NCBI GenBank assembly: GCA_027563935.2 | Contig: CM050454.1 | Coordinates: 74,482,596 to 74,546,595 of the forward strand | DNA: 64,000 nucleotides | From: Costus lasius | Taxonomy: Eukaryota; Streptophyta; Magnoliopsida; Zingiberales; Costaceae | Direction of reading: 5' to 3' | In this document: positions 45,056 to 56,661 of the stretch, piece after piece | How the letters are laid out: each line of letters begins with the position of its first letter | Position numbering within the stretch: the first letter of the stretch is position 1 | Position numbers and translations under genes: made by a program | The notes under the pieces: model-generated | The model's database searches: none | Seen by the model: the letters and a program-made list of their open reading frames with translations, nothing else | What the model was told of the DNA's origin: nothing

Positions 45056-45849
45056 CGGAACAGAAATAGTGTCTCAAGGGTCGTAGTAGACTATCAGCAC
45101 CATTACAGCGCCACAGAAGGAGGGTAAGGACACGGAAGAGTGCTACACTAGGGCATAATTTTACAGAACAGATTATACTGAAACGGAGAAGTAGGATCAA
45201 CCACTACTTAATTCTTACATTATGCCCAAAGTCTAACAAACCAGAAAATGACACACCCCAATATCCAGTCCTTAAACACAGAACAGAAATTATATGAGTG
45301 AATTCCTTACAACTAACCTTAATTCATGTCAAACCATTCTATGTTCTCACAAATGTTTTAACACATTCAAGGTTTTCAGAAACTTCACAACATATAAACA
45401 GAACAGGAAATATCCACATAACAAACAATTAAATACAGAACAGAAATTATTCATATAACAAACATTTAAATACAGAACAGAAATTATTCATGAAATAATC
45501 TCCTCAAAATTCCTAAAACCGTGAGCTATAAAATTACTGTAAGGGGCGCCACTTTCAGAACCTTAACAGAACGTACAAATTTCATGTAAATAATTTCAGT
45601 CCCCCACTACAGATAATTTTAATTACACGTTTGTGAAGAAAATTGACAAAAGCCCCAAAATTGGCTCGAACCATGATTTTCAAAAATTCCTAAGTTCTTA
45701 GTTAAATCCCCAATTTTGTTTTCTCTAAAATTTCTCATCAAGCAAATAAATTTTAGAAGAACTACAGACCACAATTTAAGAGATTAAACCATACAGGATA
45801 AATTTTTCTCACAAGGGAATTTTCGTCTAACCAAAACATAGCAGATTTA

Positions 45850-46430
45850 TATTGTCAGATTGCAACATATATTTTTGGTCCAATTTCGAACCAAAGCTAG
45901 TCAATATTGTATTCAAAATGAATCTCTCTGAATCTAGTTTCCAATAAAACTGGTTTCACAGGATTTCGAATTGTAGGCAGGAAGATATAAGGGTTCGAAC
46001 ATGGGATGGTCAGAATTTCAGATTTCAAGAAAACAGATTCATATATCAGAATTGCGACATATATTTCAGATCCAATAACTAATCGAAAATAGGCGTTATA
46101 GGAGTCAAAATGAAGCTCTTCAAGCCTACGGTCTAATAAAACTGGTTTCACAGGATTTCGAGCTATACCTAGGGAGATATGATGGTTCGAACACATAAAG
46201 GTCGAAATCCAGATTTCCAGAAAACTGATTTTGTACAGCTAGATTGCAATACAGATTGAAATACAAATACAGCTCTGATATGGTTGATATCATATTCAAA
46301 TTAAAGCCGAATGTGTCTAGTTTCATACAAAATTTGTTTCATACGATTTGGATCTATAGGCCATGAGATATTAGGGTTATAGTACACAAAGGTCAGATTA
46401 GAGAATGCAGATTTCAGCAGAACAGGATTT
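45850..46430 (-). repeat. About 192-bp degenerate tandem repeat in gypsy-2 left LTR
   Basis: Three diverged units. Each contains an attgc.a.atata segment, then aa(a/t).tggtttcacaggatttcga, then a(g/a)atat.a(g)ggttcgaac. Anchor points at 45961, 46153 and 46344 give periods of 192 and 191. The third unit is most diverged. Confidence 0.75.
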
Positions 46431-47051
46431 TAAAACCCTATAATTATTTGAATTCGACCATAACGAATTTTAATTGAATGATAATCTAAAATTTAGCGGA
46501 TTAGACTCCTTAGGATCGAATTACTCACCAGAAAAAAATCGCCCACAGAGAAAATGCCAAAACAGAGGATCAGGGATCTCCAGAAAGTTCGTCCACCACC
46601 AGTTTGCCACCACCAGCGTCAGAAATTTGCAGGAGGCGCCAAGCACAGTGAGGGGCGACAACACAGGCGGCTAGGGCAAGAAACAAACCAAAAATCGTGA
46701 GGGAGAGGAGCTCTCACGAATTTCCCCCCCTTTTTTTTTTTTTTTCCACCCCAAACGGATCCAAGATCCAATAACCCAATTAACTTAAGTGGAAATCGGC
46801 TTTAATGGGCTTACCTGGGCTTAACCACCATGCGCCACTCCAATAACACAGAAATATGCGCCACCATGGTGGAAGAATTCCAGGAGCAAATAGTCAAGGT
46901 TGAGGGTTCGAAGCCCCAACGAAAATAATTATTTTTGCCCTGTAGGAAAAAGTCCTACAATTAGGCAAAAATCCCAAAATTTTAACAGATAAAAATACAG
47001 AAACAGAATTTCTAACCTTAAATCGTAATTCAGAAACTCGAGGGCGTTACA

Positions 47052-47064
47052 TCCTCCCCCCCTT
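47052..47064 (-). other. Gypsy-2 polypurine tract
   Basis: On the minus strand AAGGGGGGGAGGA directly before the 3' LTR and 16 bp after the pol stop. Confidence 0.88.
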
Positions 47065-47080
47065 ATAGAGCTTTAGTCCT

Positions 47081-50000
47081 CTAAAGCTGACCAAGCCCGT
47101 CACTGAACAGGTGAGGATGCTCCTTTCTCATATCTGCTTCAACCTCCCAAGAGGCTTCTTCAATAGACTGATTTCCCCAGATGACTTTCACAAGTGGAAT
47201 AACCTTATTTCTCAGCACTTTCTCTTTTCTATCTTCAATTCTGAGAGGTTTCACCACCAAAGTCATGTTCTCTTCAAGCTGAAGAGGTTCCAACTCCAGA
47301 ACATGAGAAGGATCAGAACAATATTTTCTGAGTGCAGAAACATGGAACACATTATGGAGGTGTTCCAGTGATGGGGGCAAAGCAAGTCGGTATGCCACAG
47401 GTCCAACCCTCTCAATGATATCAAAGGGACCAATGTACCTGGGACTCAATTTTCCCTTCTTCCCAAATCTCATCACCCCTTTCATAGGTGAGACCTTTAG
47501 GAAAACATGCTCTCCCACCAAAAACTCAAGAGGACGCCGCCTCACATCAGCATAACTCTTCTGTCTATCCTGAGCAATCTTCATCTTTCTCTGAATTTCT
47601 CTAATCTTCTCAGTGGCTTCCTGCACAGCATCAGACCTTAGCACTGTTCTGTCCCCAGTTTCCTCCCAGCATATAGGTGTTCTACATTTCCTCCCATATA
47701 GGGCCTCATACGGAGCCATCTGTATGCTAGAGTGAAAGCTATTGTTGTAGGTGAACTCTATCAGTGATAAGTCCAGATCCCACTCAACAGACCAGTCAAT
47801 CACATAAGATCTCAGAAGATCCTCAAGTGTCTGAATAGTTCTCTCTGTCTGACCATCAGATTGAGGATGATATGCAGTGCTAAAACTCAGATTAGTTCCC
47901 AAATCTTCCTGTAATTTCTTCCAAAACCTGGACAGAAATCGAGGATCACGATCAGAGACAATGTCCAAAGGAACTCCATGTAATCTGACAATCTCATCGA
48001 TGTACAGTTTTGCTAACCGATCCAAACTGTAAGTCATTTTGATCGGTAAGAAGTGAGCTGACTTCGTGAGTCTGTCCACAATCACCCATACGGCATCATG
48101 ATTCCTTCTGGTATTGGGCAGCCCACACACAAAGTCCATACTGATATGCTCCCACTTCCACTGAGGAATAGGGAGAGACTGCATCAAACCGCCCGGCCTC
48201 TGATGCTCAGTCTTCACGGTTTGGCAAGTCAAACATCTGGACACAAACAAATGCACATCCTTCTTCATACCATGCCACCAGAAAGTCTTTTTCAGATCCT
48301 GATACATCTTGGTACTACCAGGATGAACGGCATACTTAGTGCAATGACTTTCCTTAAGAATTTCATTTCTCAACTCAGGGTCCTCAGGAACACAGACCCT
48401 TCCACGGAATCTGAGGAGACCATCATCCGACATACTGAAATTATCCACCCAGCCTTGCTCAGACCTCTCTTTCCACCGTAAAATATCCGGATCTGATTGC
48501 TGCCCTGATCTCAATCTCTGCAGTAACTCTGACTGAACCCTGAGAGAAGCTAGAAGACCGCCTCTCTCACCCGGAGTCACACTCAGATGCATGTCACTGA
48601 ACTCCTGCAATAGTCGCCACTCCTGGACTCGCAGTGCAGCTATCTGAGTCACAGGATACCGACTAAGAGCATCGGCCACCACATTGGCTTTACCAGACTG
48701 ATATTGGATGGTGAAGTCATAATCCTTTATCAATTCAAGCCATCGCCTCTGTCTCATATTCAGCTCTTTCTGAGTGAAGATATACTTCAAGCTCTGGTGA
48801 TCTGTAAACAATTCAAATGTTTGTCCAAACAGATAGTGCCTCCAGATTTTCAAGGCAAAAACTACAGCTGCCAACTCCAAATCATGAGTGGGGTAGTTTA
48901 CTTCATAATCCTTGAGTTGCCTTGAGGCATAAGCGACTACTTTTCCTTGCTGCATCAGTACAGCACCCTGACCCTTACCAGAGGCATCAGTGTAAACAAT
49001 GAACTTCTCTCCATCACAGGGAATGATGAGGATAGGAGCACTGGTCAGTCTCTTTTTCAGTTCCTGAAAACTAGACTCACAATCATCAGACCACTCAAAC
49101 TTCAGATTCTTTCTAGTTAGCTTAGTCAGAGGACCTGCCAGCTTGGAAAAACCCTCCACAAAGCGGCGGTAGTATCCAGCTAAGCCCAGAAAACTTCTGA
49201 CCTCAGTCGCTGTAGTTGGTCTTCCCCAGTGAAGAATGGCCTCCACCTTCACTGGATCCACAGACACACCCTGGCTAGAAATAATGTGCCCCAGAAAACC
49301 AATCTGATCTAGCCAGAACTCACATTTGCTGGCCTTAGCATATAGCCGCTTCAGCCGCAGAATCTCCAGCACCTTGCGCAAATCCTGAGAGTGGTCTTGC
49401 GCATTCTTGGAGTAGATCAGAATATCATCAATGAAGACGACCACACATTTGTCCAGGAGCTCATGAAATACCCTGTTCATCAGATCCATAAACACCGCAG
49501 GAGCATTTGTCAGTCCAAAGGGCATAACAAGAAATTCATAGTGCCCATACCTGGTCCTGAATGCAGTTTTAGGTACATCCTCCTCCCGAACACTCATCTG
49601 ATAATAGCCAGACCTCAGGTCAATTTTAGAGAATACAGTAGCACCTTGCAACTGATCAAAGAGATCATCAATACGGGGTAATGGGTACTTATTCTTAACA
49701 GTCACTTGATTGAGTTGACGGTAATCGATGCACATGCGCAAAGTACCATCCTTCTTCTTCACAAATAACACAGGTGCTCCCCATGGAGAAACACTGGGCC
49801 GAATATACCCCTTCTCTAATAGTTCTTCCAGTTGCTTCTTCAGCTCTGTCAGTTCTGAAGTTGCCATCCTGTAAGGAGCTTTGGATATCGGTGCTGTGCC
49901 TGGCAACAACTCGATACCAAACTCAACTTCTCTGCTGGGTGGCATCCCAGATAAATCAGAGAAGACGTCAGCAAACTCTCTTACCACAGGAATTTTAGCC

Positions 50001-51631
50001 AGATCCAAATCAGGCTCAGTCTGCACCTTGACATGCGCCAGATACCCCTTGCAGCCCTGGGCTAAAAGCTTCCTGGCCTGCAGATGAGATATCACCAAAG
50101 GCTCTTGTTCTGAAATCCGGCCTTGGATAACCAGTTGCTGTCCATCACTTAGATGCAGAGTAATTAACTTTTCAAAACAATCTAAAGTAGCATGATAGGC
50201 AGACAGCCAATCCATGCCCAGAATGATGTCATAGTCTTTCATAGAAAGACTAATCAAGTCAATAGGTAAATCATATCCTTCTACCTTAATCAAACAGTCA
50301 GGGTATGTTATATCTGTAGATACGGCCTCACCCATAGGTGTATGAACAGAAATACAGAAATCAAGTATCCTAGGCAACACAGGCAGACATGATGCAAAAC
50401 ATGTAGACACAAAGGATAAATTGGCACCAGGATCAAAAAGAATGCGTGCCAAATAACTAAACACATAAAGTGTACCTTCCACCACAGACTTCGAAGCCGA
50501 AGCATCCCTCTCCGCGATGGCATACACGCGAGTCTGCACAGTAGGCTTCTCACCCTGACCCTGTCCTCTAGCATCCGGCATAGGACAGTCCCTAATCATA
50601 TGCCCCGCCTTACCACATCTGAAGCAAGCGCCAGTCTTCCTGTAGCACTCATTATCCTGATGTTTAGTGCTCCCACAGTGGAGACACTTCTTGCCATTCT
50701 GAGAAACTGTGCTGGCTGGCTTCTGATAAGGTTGGTATCTGCCCTTATTGTCTTTCTTCCTCTTGAAATTCTTCTTATCCTTACCACCCAGAGTGGGTGC
50801 GTAAGTCACAGAAGTAGGGGCGGGTGCAGTGACTGGAATAATATCTGCAGCCATCTCCGCAATGCACCTCTCAGCAGTGCGAGCCCTGTCTACCACTTCA
50901 GCATAAGTTTCCAAGTGTAGCATAGCTACCCTTGTCCTGATATCTTTCCTCAAACCCCGCTGAAACTTCTTGGCTCTTCTTTCCTCGGTGTTGACTAAGT
51001 GAGGAGCATACCCCGACAACCGAGCGAATGTGGCTTCATACTGATCCACCGTCAGGTCGCCCTGCTCAAGATGAATAAACTCCACTTCGCGCTCCTCAGA
51101 TAAGCTAGAGGGGAAAAACTTGGCATTGAACTTCATCATGAAGTACTGCCAATCAACATCTCTGGATTCAGTTGCCGCCAGTCTGACGACTCCCTTCCAC
51201 CAGTCTTCAGCATCTCCACGCAACATAAAGACAGACAAACATAGCTTGTCTGCATCATCACAGCGCAAAACCTGGAAAATCTTTTCCAGTGTCAAAAGCC
51301 AATCCTCAGCAGCTCTAGGCCCCGGACTACCATAAAATGCAGTCGGGTTCAGGTGCTAAAACTCTCGAACCAACCGAGCATATCGTTGATGTGCGCCATC
51401 ACCCAGAGGAGAACCAGCCGGTTGTGCCTGTGACTGAGACTGTGTCTGCGACAGCCGCTGCAATAACTGTTGCTGAACCTCCATGTGCTGCGCCTGCTGC
51501 TGCTGCATCATCTGAGTTTGCTGCTGAATGAATGCGTTCTGTTGTTGCATCATAGCAGTCATAGCCTCCATGGTCTGCCTCAGATCAGGCTGTTGATCAC
51601 CGTTGCTACTGCTAGCTCTTGGTCGCACCAT
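47081..51631 (-). CDS. Gypsy-2 gag-pol polyprotein with one amber stop in gag
   Basis: Frame of 1517 codons on the minus strand. The start at 51631 (ATGGTGCG, aligned to the gypsy-1 gag start; an in-frame ATG at 51646 is an alternative) is followed by a Gln-rich coiled-coil-like segment. TAG at 51356-51358 replaces the Gln seen in gypsy-1 (EFQKLG). Beyond it the frame is open to 47081: gag domain ([11 protein letters not shown]), two CCHC knuckles ([28 protein letters not shown]), protease FDPGANLSF near 50432, [10 protein letters not shown] near 49424, RNase [11 protein letters not shown], integrase core ([28 protein letters not shown]) and a chromodomain-like [16 protein letters not shown] tail. 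The stop would block full-length translation unless read through or bypassed from Met at 51295. Confidence 0.94.
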
Positions 51632-51760
51632 TTTTACCTGCATCACATAACACAGTAGAATAACAACCAGTATTCAATCACAAATCAGATCCTAACTTGG
51701 TTTCTAGCAATACACAAACAAAGTTTTCCTTCCCCGGAGTTTCTAATTGCTAGTAATATT

Positions 51761-51772
51761 CCTCTGATACCA
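51761..51772 (-). other. Gypsy-2 primer-binding site
   Basis: On the minus strand TGGTATCAGAGG, two bases after the sense 5' LTR end; initiator-Met tRNA complement. Confidence 0.9.
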
Positions 51773-52804
51773 TCTGTAACATCCCTCAGAATCACACCCC
51801 ACACGCATACAAGTAAAATACGGGGTTTCAAAAATTTTTTACTCTTCCATTAAAACACAAGAAGAAAGCGGCATCGAAGGACATTACTACGGAACAGAAA
51901 ACCGCACAGAACTGAATAGGATCGATTACTAGGAAATAGAAATCCGGAAATCCAGAAAAAATCCGGCAGCAAGTATTCTAAACTACTGCTGCACAGACAC
52001 ACATATCTTGTAACAACAACAAACGTCCACACTACACATATGTGGAATTTCAGAAATATACAGAACTGATTATTCAGATACTAAAATAAACAACACAAAT
52101 TCGGTTACACATCTCAAATCGGACATTTCAAAATAAGAACCAATTCAATAAAAGAATCCAAGACTTGTATCCAATAATTTAAACGAAACAACTATAATAT
52201 AATATCCTGAAAACAGGCATAAGCCCTCAGGAGATAAAACATGTCATATAGGTCATAATAAATTAGGCACGCAGGCCTGATAAATCTTTAGAAGACTATT
52301 CTTAGAAATGACATCAAACATTAGCGTCATATTAGCTGTAGCAATTACTGTCTTGATGTCTCACCTGAAAACATTTAAACAACGGAGGTGAGCTAAAAAG
52401 CTCAGTGAGCAAAAGACACTAAAAGTCATCCATAGTACACATCAAAAATAACATACTTAAGTTGAAATTCTTTTTATTTAACAGATAAGATAAATCAACT
52501 TAACATGCATGCTCATATCAGAAACAAACACAATCAAATACAGATACTTGTAACAATAGGCATCAAACAGGTAGGATATGAATATACCAACCCATACCAA
52601 CTAACCACACCGCCTAATACATCTAAATACAGATCGAAACAGAACTACAGAAATCAGAACTGACAGACAGAAAATCAGAATTTTCAGAGTCCAAACGGAT
52701 AGTCTACATCGGAAACAGAAAGGCCACAGAAGGCCTGATGACCACAGAAGGTCTGACCCCACCTCTGCCGAGGACGAGACAATGCATGCATATCAGAAAC
52801 AGAA

Positions 52805-53179
52805 TGGTAGAGGAGATATCAGTGGGTGGCCCCCGTCTTGTCAGGACGTGGCACTCTGGTCTCCAATACCCAGAACAGAATGGTAGAGGAGGTATCAGTG
52901 GGTGGCCCCCGTCTTGTTAGGACGTGGCACTCTGGCCTCCAATACCCAGAACTGAATGGTAGAGGAGGTATCAGTGGGTGGCCCCCGTCTTGTTAGGACG
53001 TGGCACTCTGGCCTCCAATACCCAGAACTGAATGGTAGAGGAGGTATCAGTGGGTGGCCCCCGTCTTGTCAGGACGTGGCACTCTGGCCTCCAATACCCA
53101 GAACTGAATGGTAGAGGAGGTATCAGTGGGTGGCCCCCGTCTTGTTAGGACGTGGCACTCTGGCCTCCAATACCTATAA
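52805..53179 (-). repeat. 76-bp tandem array in gypsy-2 right LTR
   Basis: Five units, same order and same unit variants (gtcagg or gttagg) as in the left LTR. The array was copied intact with no unit gained or lost since insertion. Confidence 0.93.
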
Positions 53180-53973
53180 CGGAACAGAAATAGTGTCTCA
53201 AGGGTCGTAGTAGACTATCAGCACCATTACAGCGCCACAGAAGGAGGGTAAGGACACGGAAGAGTGCTACACTAGGGCATAATTTTACAGAACAGATTAT
53301 ACTGAAACGGAGAAGTAGGATCAACCACTACTTAATTCTTACATTATGCCCAAAGTCTAACAAACCAGAAAATGACACACCCCAATATCCAGTCCTTAAA
53401 CACAGAACAGAAATTATATGAGTGAATTCCTTACAACTAACCTTAATTCATGTCAAACCATTCTATGTTCTCACAAATGTTTTAACACATTCAAGGTTTT
53501 CAGAAACTTCACAACATATAAACAGAACAGGAAATATCCACATAACAAACAATTAAATACAGAACAGAAATTATTCATATAACAAACATTTAAATACAGA
53601 ACAGAAATTATTCATGAAATAATCTCCTCAAAATTCCTAAAACCGTGAGCTATAAAATTACTGTAAGGGGCGCCACTTTCAGAACCTTAACAGAACGTAC
53701 AAATTTCATGTAAATAATTTCAGTCCCCCACTACAGATAATTTTAATTACACGTTTGTGAAGAAAATTGACAAAAGCCCCAAAATTGGCTCGAACCATGA
53801 TTTTCAAAAATTCCTAAGTTCTTAGTTAAATCCCCAATTTTGTTTTCTCTAAAATTTCTCATCAAGCAAATAAATTTTAGAAGAACTACAGACCACAATT
53901 TAAGAGATTAAACCATACAGGATAAATTTTTCTCACAAGGGAATTTTCGTCTAACCAAAACATAGCAGATTTA

Positions 53974-54554
53974 TATTGTCAGATTGCAACATATATTTTT
54001 GGTCCAATTTCGAACCAAAGCTAGTCAATATTGTATTCAAAATGAAGCTCTCTGAATCTAGTTTCCAATAAAACTGGTTTCACAGGATTTCGAATTGTAG
54101 GCAGGAAGATATAAGGGTTCGAACATGGGATGGTCAGAATTTCAGATTTCAAGAAAACAGATTCATATATCAGAATTGCGACATATATTTCAGATCCAAT
54201 AACTAATCGAAAATAGGCGTTATGGGAGTCAAAATGAAGCTCTTCAAGCCTACGGTCTAATAAAACTGGTTTCACAGGATTTCGAGCTATACCTAGGGAG
54301 ATATGATGGTTCGAACACATAAAGGTCGAAATCCAGATTTCCAGAAAACTGATTTTGTACAGCTAGATTGCAATACATATTGAAATACAAATACAGCTCT
54401 GATATGGTCGATATCATATTCAAATTAAAGCCGAATGTGTCTAGTTTCATACAAAATTTGTTTCATACGATTTGGATCTATAGGCCATGAGATATTAGGG
54501 TTATAGTACACAAAGGTCAGATTAGAGAATGCAGATTTCAGCAGAACAGGATTT
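53974..54554 (-). repeat. About 192-bp degenerate repeat in gypsy-2 right LTR
   Basis: Counterpart of 45850-46430 with a few base changes (gaagctctct, ttatggg, catattg). Confidence 0.75.
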
Positions 54555-55180
54555 TAAAACCCTATAATTATTTGAATTCGACCATAACGAATTTTAATTG
54601 AATGATAATCTAAAATTTAGCGGATTAGACTCCTTAGGATCGAATTACTCACCAGAAAAAAATCGCCCACAGAGAAAACGCCAAAACAGAGGATCAGGGA
54701 TCTCCAGAAAGTTCGTCCACCACCAGTTTGCCACCACCAGCGTCAGAAATTTGCAGGAGGCGCCAAGCACAGTGAGGGGCGACAACACAGGCGGCTAGGG
54801 CAAGAAACAAACCAAAAATCGTGAGGGAGAGGAGCTCTCACGAATTTCCCCCCCTTTTTTTTTTTTTTTCCACCCCAAACGGATCCAAGATCCAATAACC
54901 CAATTAACTTAAGTGGAAATCGGCTTTAATGGGCTTACCTGGGCTTAGCCACCATGCGCCACTCCAATAACACAGAAATATGCGCCACCATGGTGGAAGA
55001 ATTCCAGGAGCAAATAGTCAAGGTTGAGGGTTCGAAGCCCCAACGAAAATAATTATTTTTGCCCTGTAGGAAAAAGTCCTACAATTAGGCAAAAATCCCA
55101 AAATTTTAACAGATAAAAATACAGAAACAGAATTTCTAACCTTAAATCGTAATTCAGAAACTCGAGGGCGTTACAATGAT

Positions 55181-56292
55181 TGAGAGAGTGTATGGCCATA
55201 CCCAGATGACTGTGTTCATCTGATCTAATCATGCTCATCATATTGGAGTTACAAGCTTGACAGGCTTGTCCAATAAGAACATCCAGTGGCAAAGGAAATT
55301 TGCATGCCTTGTGAATTGGATTCACACTTGTGCTGTATTTTGGGTGTAGTCTTGGAAGACTCTTTCCTTTATATCGGGAGACAGTGATGTGTTGCTAGAT
55401 ACCCCTCACTGATCGTGATAATGAGAATTATCGTTACCGACATTTAGAGGAAACCCTCAGGGTCACACAATTTGATGATATGGCTTACTTAAGTCAGATC
55501 GTGTGGACTGAATTGTTTGGGTTCAGTTTAAAGGGATTTAATCTCTGATTGTAAGTGAGATCTGGTCTGATCATGTTTGATTGATTAGGGCTTGAGATCG
55601 GTAAGCTTCAATCGAGAGAATGGATGCTCGATCGGTGAGATCAGGAGCATCAGGAGATGAACGGTTAGATCTGGAGCCTTAGGGTTTAATTGAGATCTAG
55701 ACCATATTGCTTGGGTTAATTGGTCTTGGACCAAACCGAAATGAACCAGCTCATTGGTTGAGCGTGTGGTTCAATTTAAGAGAGGTTTGCGATTGGGGTA
55801 AACCCATGATCGCATATGGAAGAGTGGCTTTCTATTTTTAGAAAGCATGTCACTTACGTGACCACGACTCTTGTGGTCTCTCTTCACGCCTCCCTCTCGC
55901 TCTATTGTCGTCGCTTGACTTTGCTCTTGAGGCATTCTCTCGTGAAGAAGAAGTGGACGACATTGGGAGAGTTTTCGCCAAGCAAGAAATTTTTCTCCTT
56001 CCCTTTCCATTCGATCAAGGATACTTGGACGATCCTTGCTAGCACAAGGGACGACAAGAAGAAGCGCATCTTCATCTTGTGTGTGACGATTTGGAGAAGA
56101 TCTTCTTTGGTCTTTGCTTCCAAGGCGCCATCCAATCGATGGCCATGGTATGAATCACATCCTATTTGTTTAAGCTTTCAAAGTTGATCATCTTATACAT
56201 GCTTTGCGATTCTTGAAACCCCCTTCCGCTGCTATATTCCCTTATATGCGCCATGCTGGGTTTCGCCCCCCTCTTGAAAGGGGTCCCTTACA
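55181..56292 (+). repeat. Copia-2 3' LTR, second part
   Basis: 1112 bp continuing the LTR after gypsy-2 and its ATGAT duplication, from tgagagagtgtatggcc to ggtcccttaca. Together with 43068-43650 it equals the 1695-bp 5' LTR. Followed by the GGTTG duplication. Confidence 0.95.
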
Positions 56293-56297
56293 GGTTG

Positions 56298-56661
56298 AGG
56301 TAAGTCTAAGGATAGTGTTTGTTGGTGCTCAGGTCCAGGGCCTAAGAGTGATGGTAACAAGGATGGTCCTAGAGGATATTGATGACAAATTATTGGCCCT
56401 TGTGGGATTGATTTACTAATTTGTCTTGGACTGAAGATTTGAACATGGTCAATCACAAGAACTTCTACTTTAGACTCCACTCTAGGCTTAGAGATAATGA
56501 CATTAGGAAGATCTTGAAGGGGCATCTTATCTATTTCCTCAAGGTCAGTTTCTATTTCTTGAGATTCAAGTTCATCCTCACAAGTGTAATCTGGAGCGTA
56601 TATTTCAGAGCTAAGGACCCCTTCTTCTGGGCTTTCCTTGATTATGGTTAAGTGGTTAAGG
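56298..56661 (-). pseudogene. ORF X, upstream part, between copia-2 and copia-3
   Basis: Minus-strand frame open over all 364 bp and in register with the part at 34956-35633. The upstream part is acidic (ESPEEGVLSSEIYAPDY; DLEEIDKM), then Pro/Leu-rich (LGPSLLPSLLGPGPEHQQ). It is cut on its 5' side by copia-3, so the N-terminus is outside the window. About 346 codons are open in total before the two insertions, too long for chance. Function unknown. Confidence 0.6.

Larger units (their letters stand above)
43651..47051 (-). repeat. Gypsy-2 3' LTR (left copy)
   Basis: 3401 bp. In sense orientation it starts TGTAACGCCCTCGAG and ends GAGGGATGTTACA. It contains a 15-20 base poly-pyrimidine run near 46724-46748, a degenerate repeat of about 192 bp, a 76-bp tandem array, and the conserved GAGCT-TTTT-AGCTC block at 44237-44286. 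Confidence 0.96.
43651..55175 (-). mobile_element. Gypsy-2: Ty3/gypsy chromovirus (Tekay/Del-like), minus strand
   Basis: Complete 11525-bp element. LTRs of 3401 bp at 43651-47051 and 51775-55175, target duplication ATGAT at 43646-43650 and 55176-55180, primer-binding site and polypurine tract on the minus strand. Encodes one gag-pol frame with a single amber stop near its start. About ten LTR differences by eye (about 0.3%). Its pol is closely related to gypsy-1, but the LTRs are largely unalignable by eye, so it is a separate family of the same clade. Confidence 0.96.
51775..55175 (-). repeat. Gypsy-2 5' LTR (right copy)
   Basis: 3401 bp, the same length as the left copy and nearly identical. 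Differences seen include acgcatAcaag, gaaatccGgaaa, aaaaCgcc and cttaGccacc. All internal repeats are present at an offset of 8124. Confidence 0.96.
35634..56292 (+). mobile_element. Copia-2: Ty1/copia element with gypsy-2 in its 3' LTR
   Basis: Same family as copia-1. 5' LTR 35634-37328 (1695 bp). The 3' LTR is in two parts, 43068-43650 and 55181-56292, also 1695 bp in total. Target duplication GGTTG at 35629-35633 and 56293-56297. Primer-binding site, leader, intact gag-pol and polypurine tract are all present. About four LTR differences by eye (about 0.24%). Inserted in ORF X. The only element in the window with an unbroken polyprotein, but its 3' LTR is interrupted. Confidence 0.95.

Noticed and set aside
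46720..46748. Pyrimidine run as a possible terminator or microsatellite marker
   Set aside because: It is a homopolymer within the gypsy-2 LTR, present in both copies; no evidence for a terminator function.
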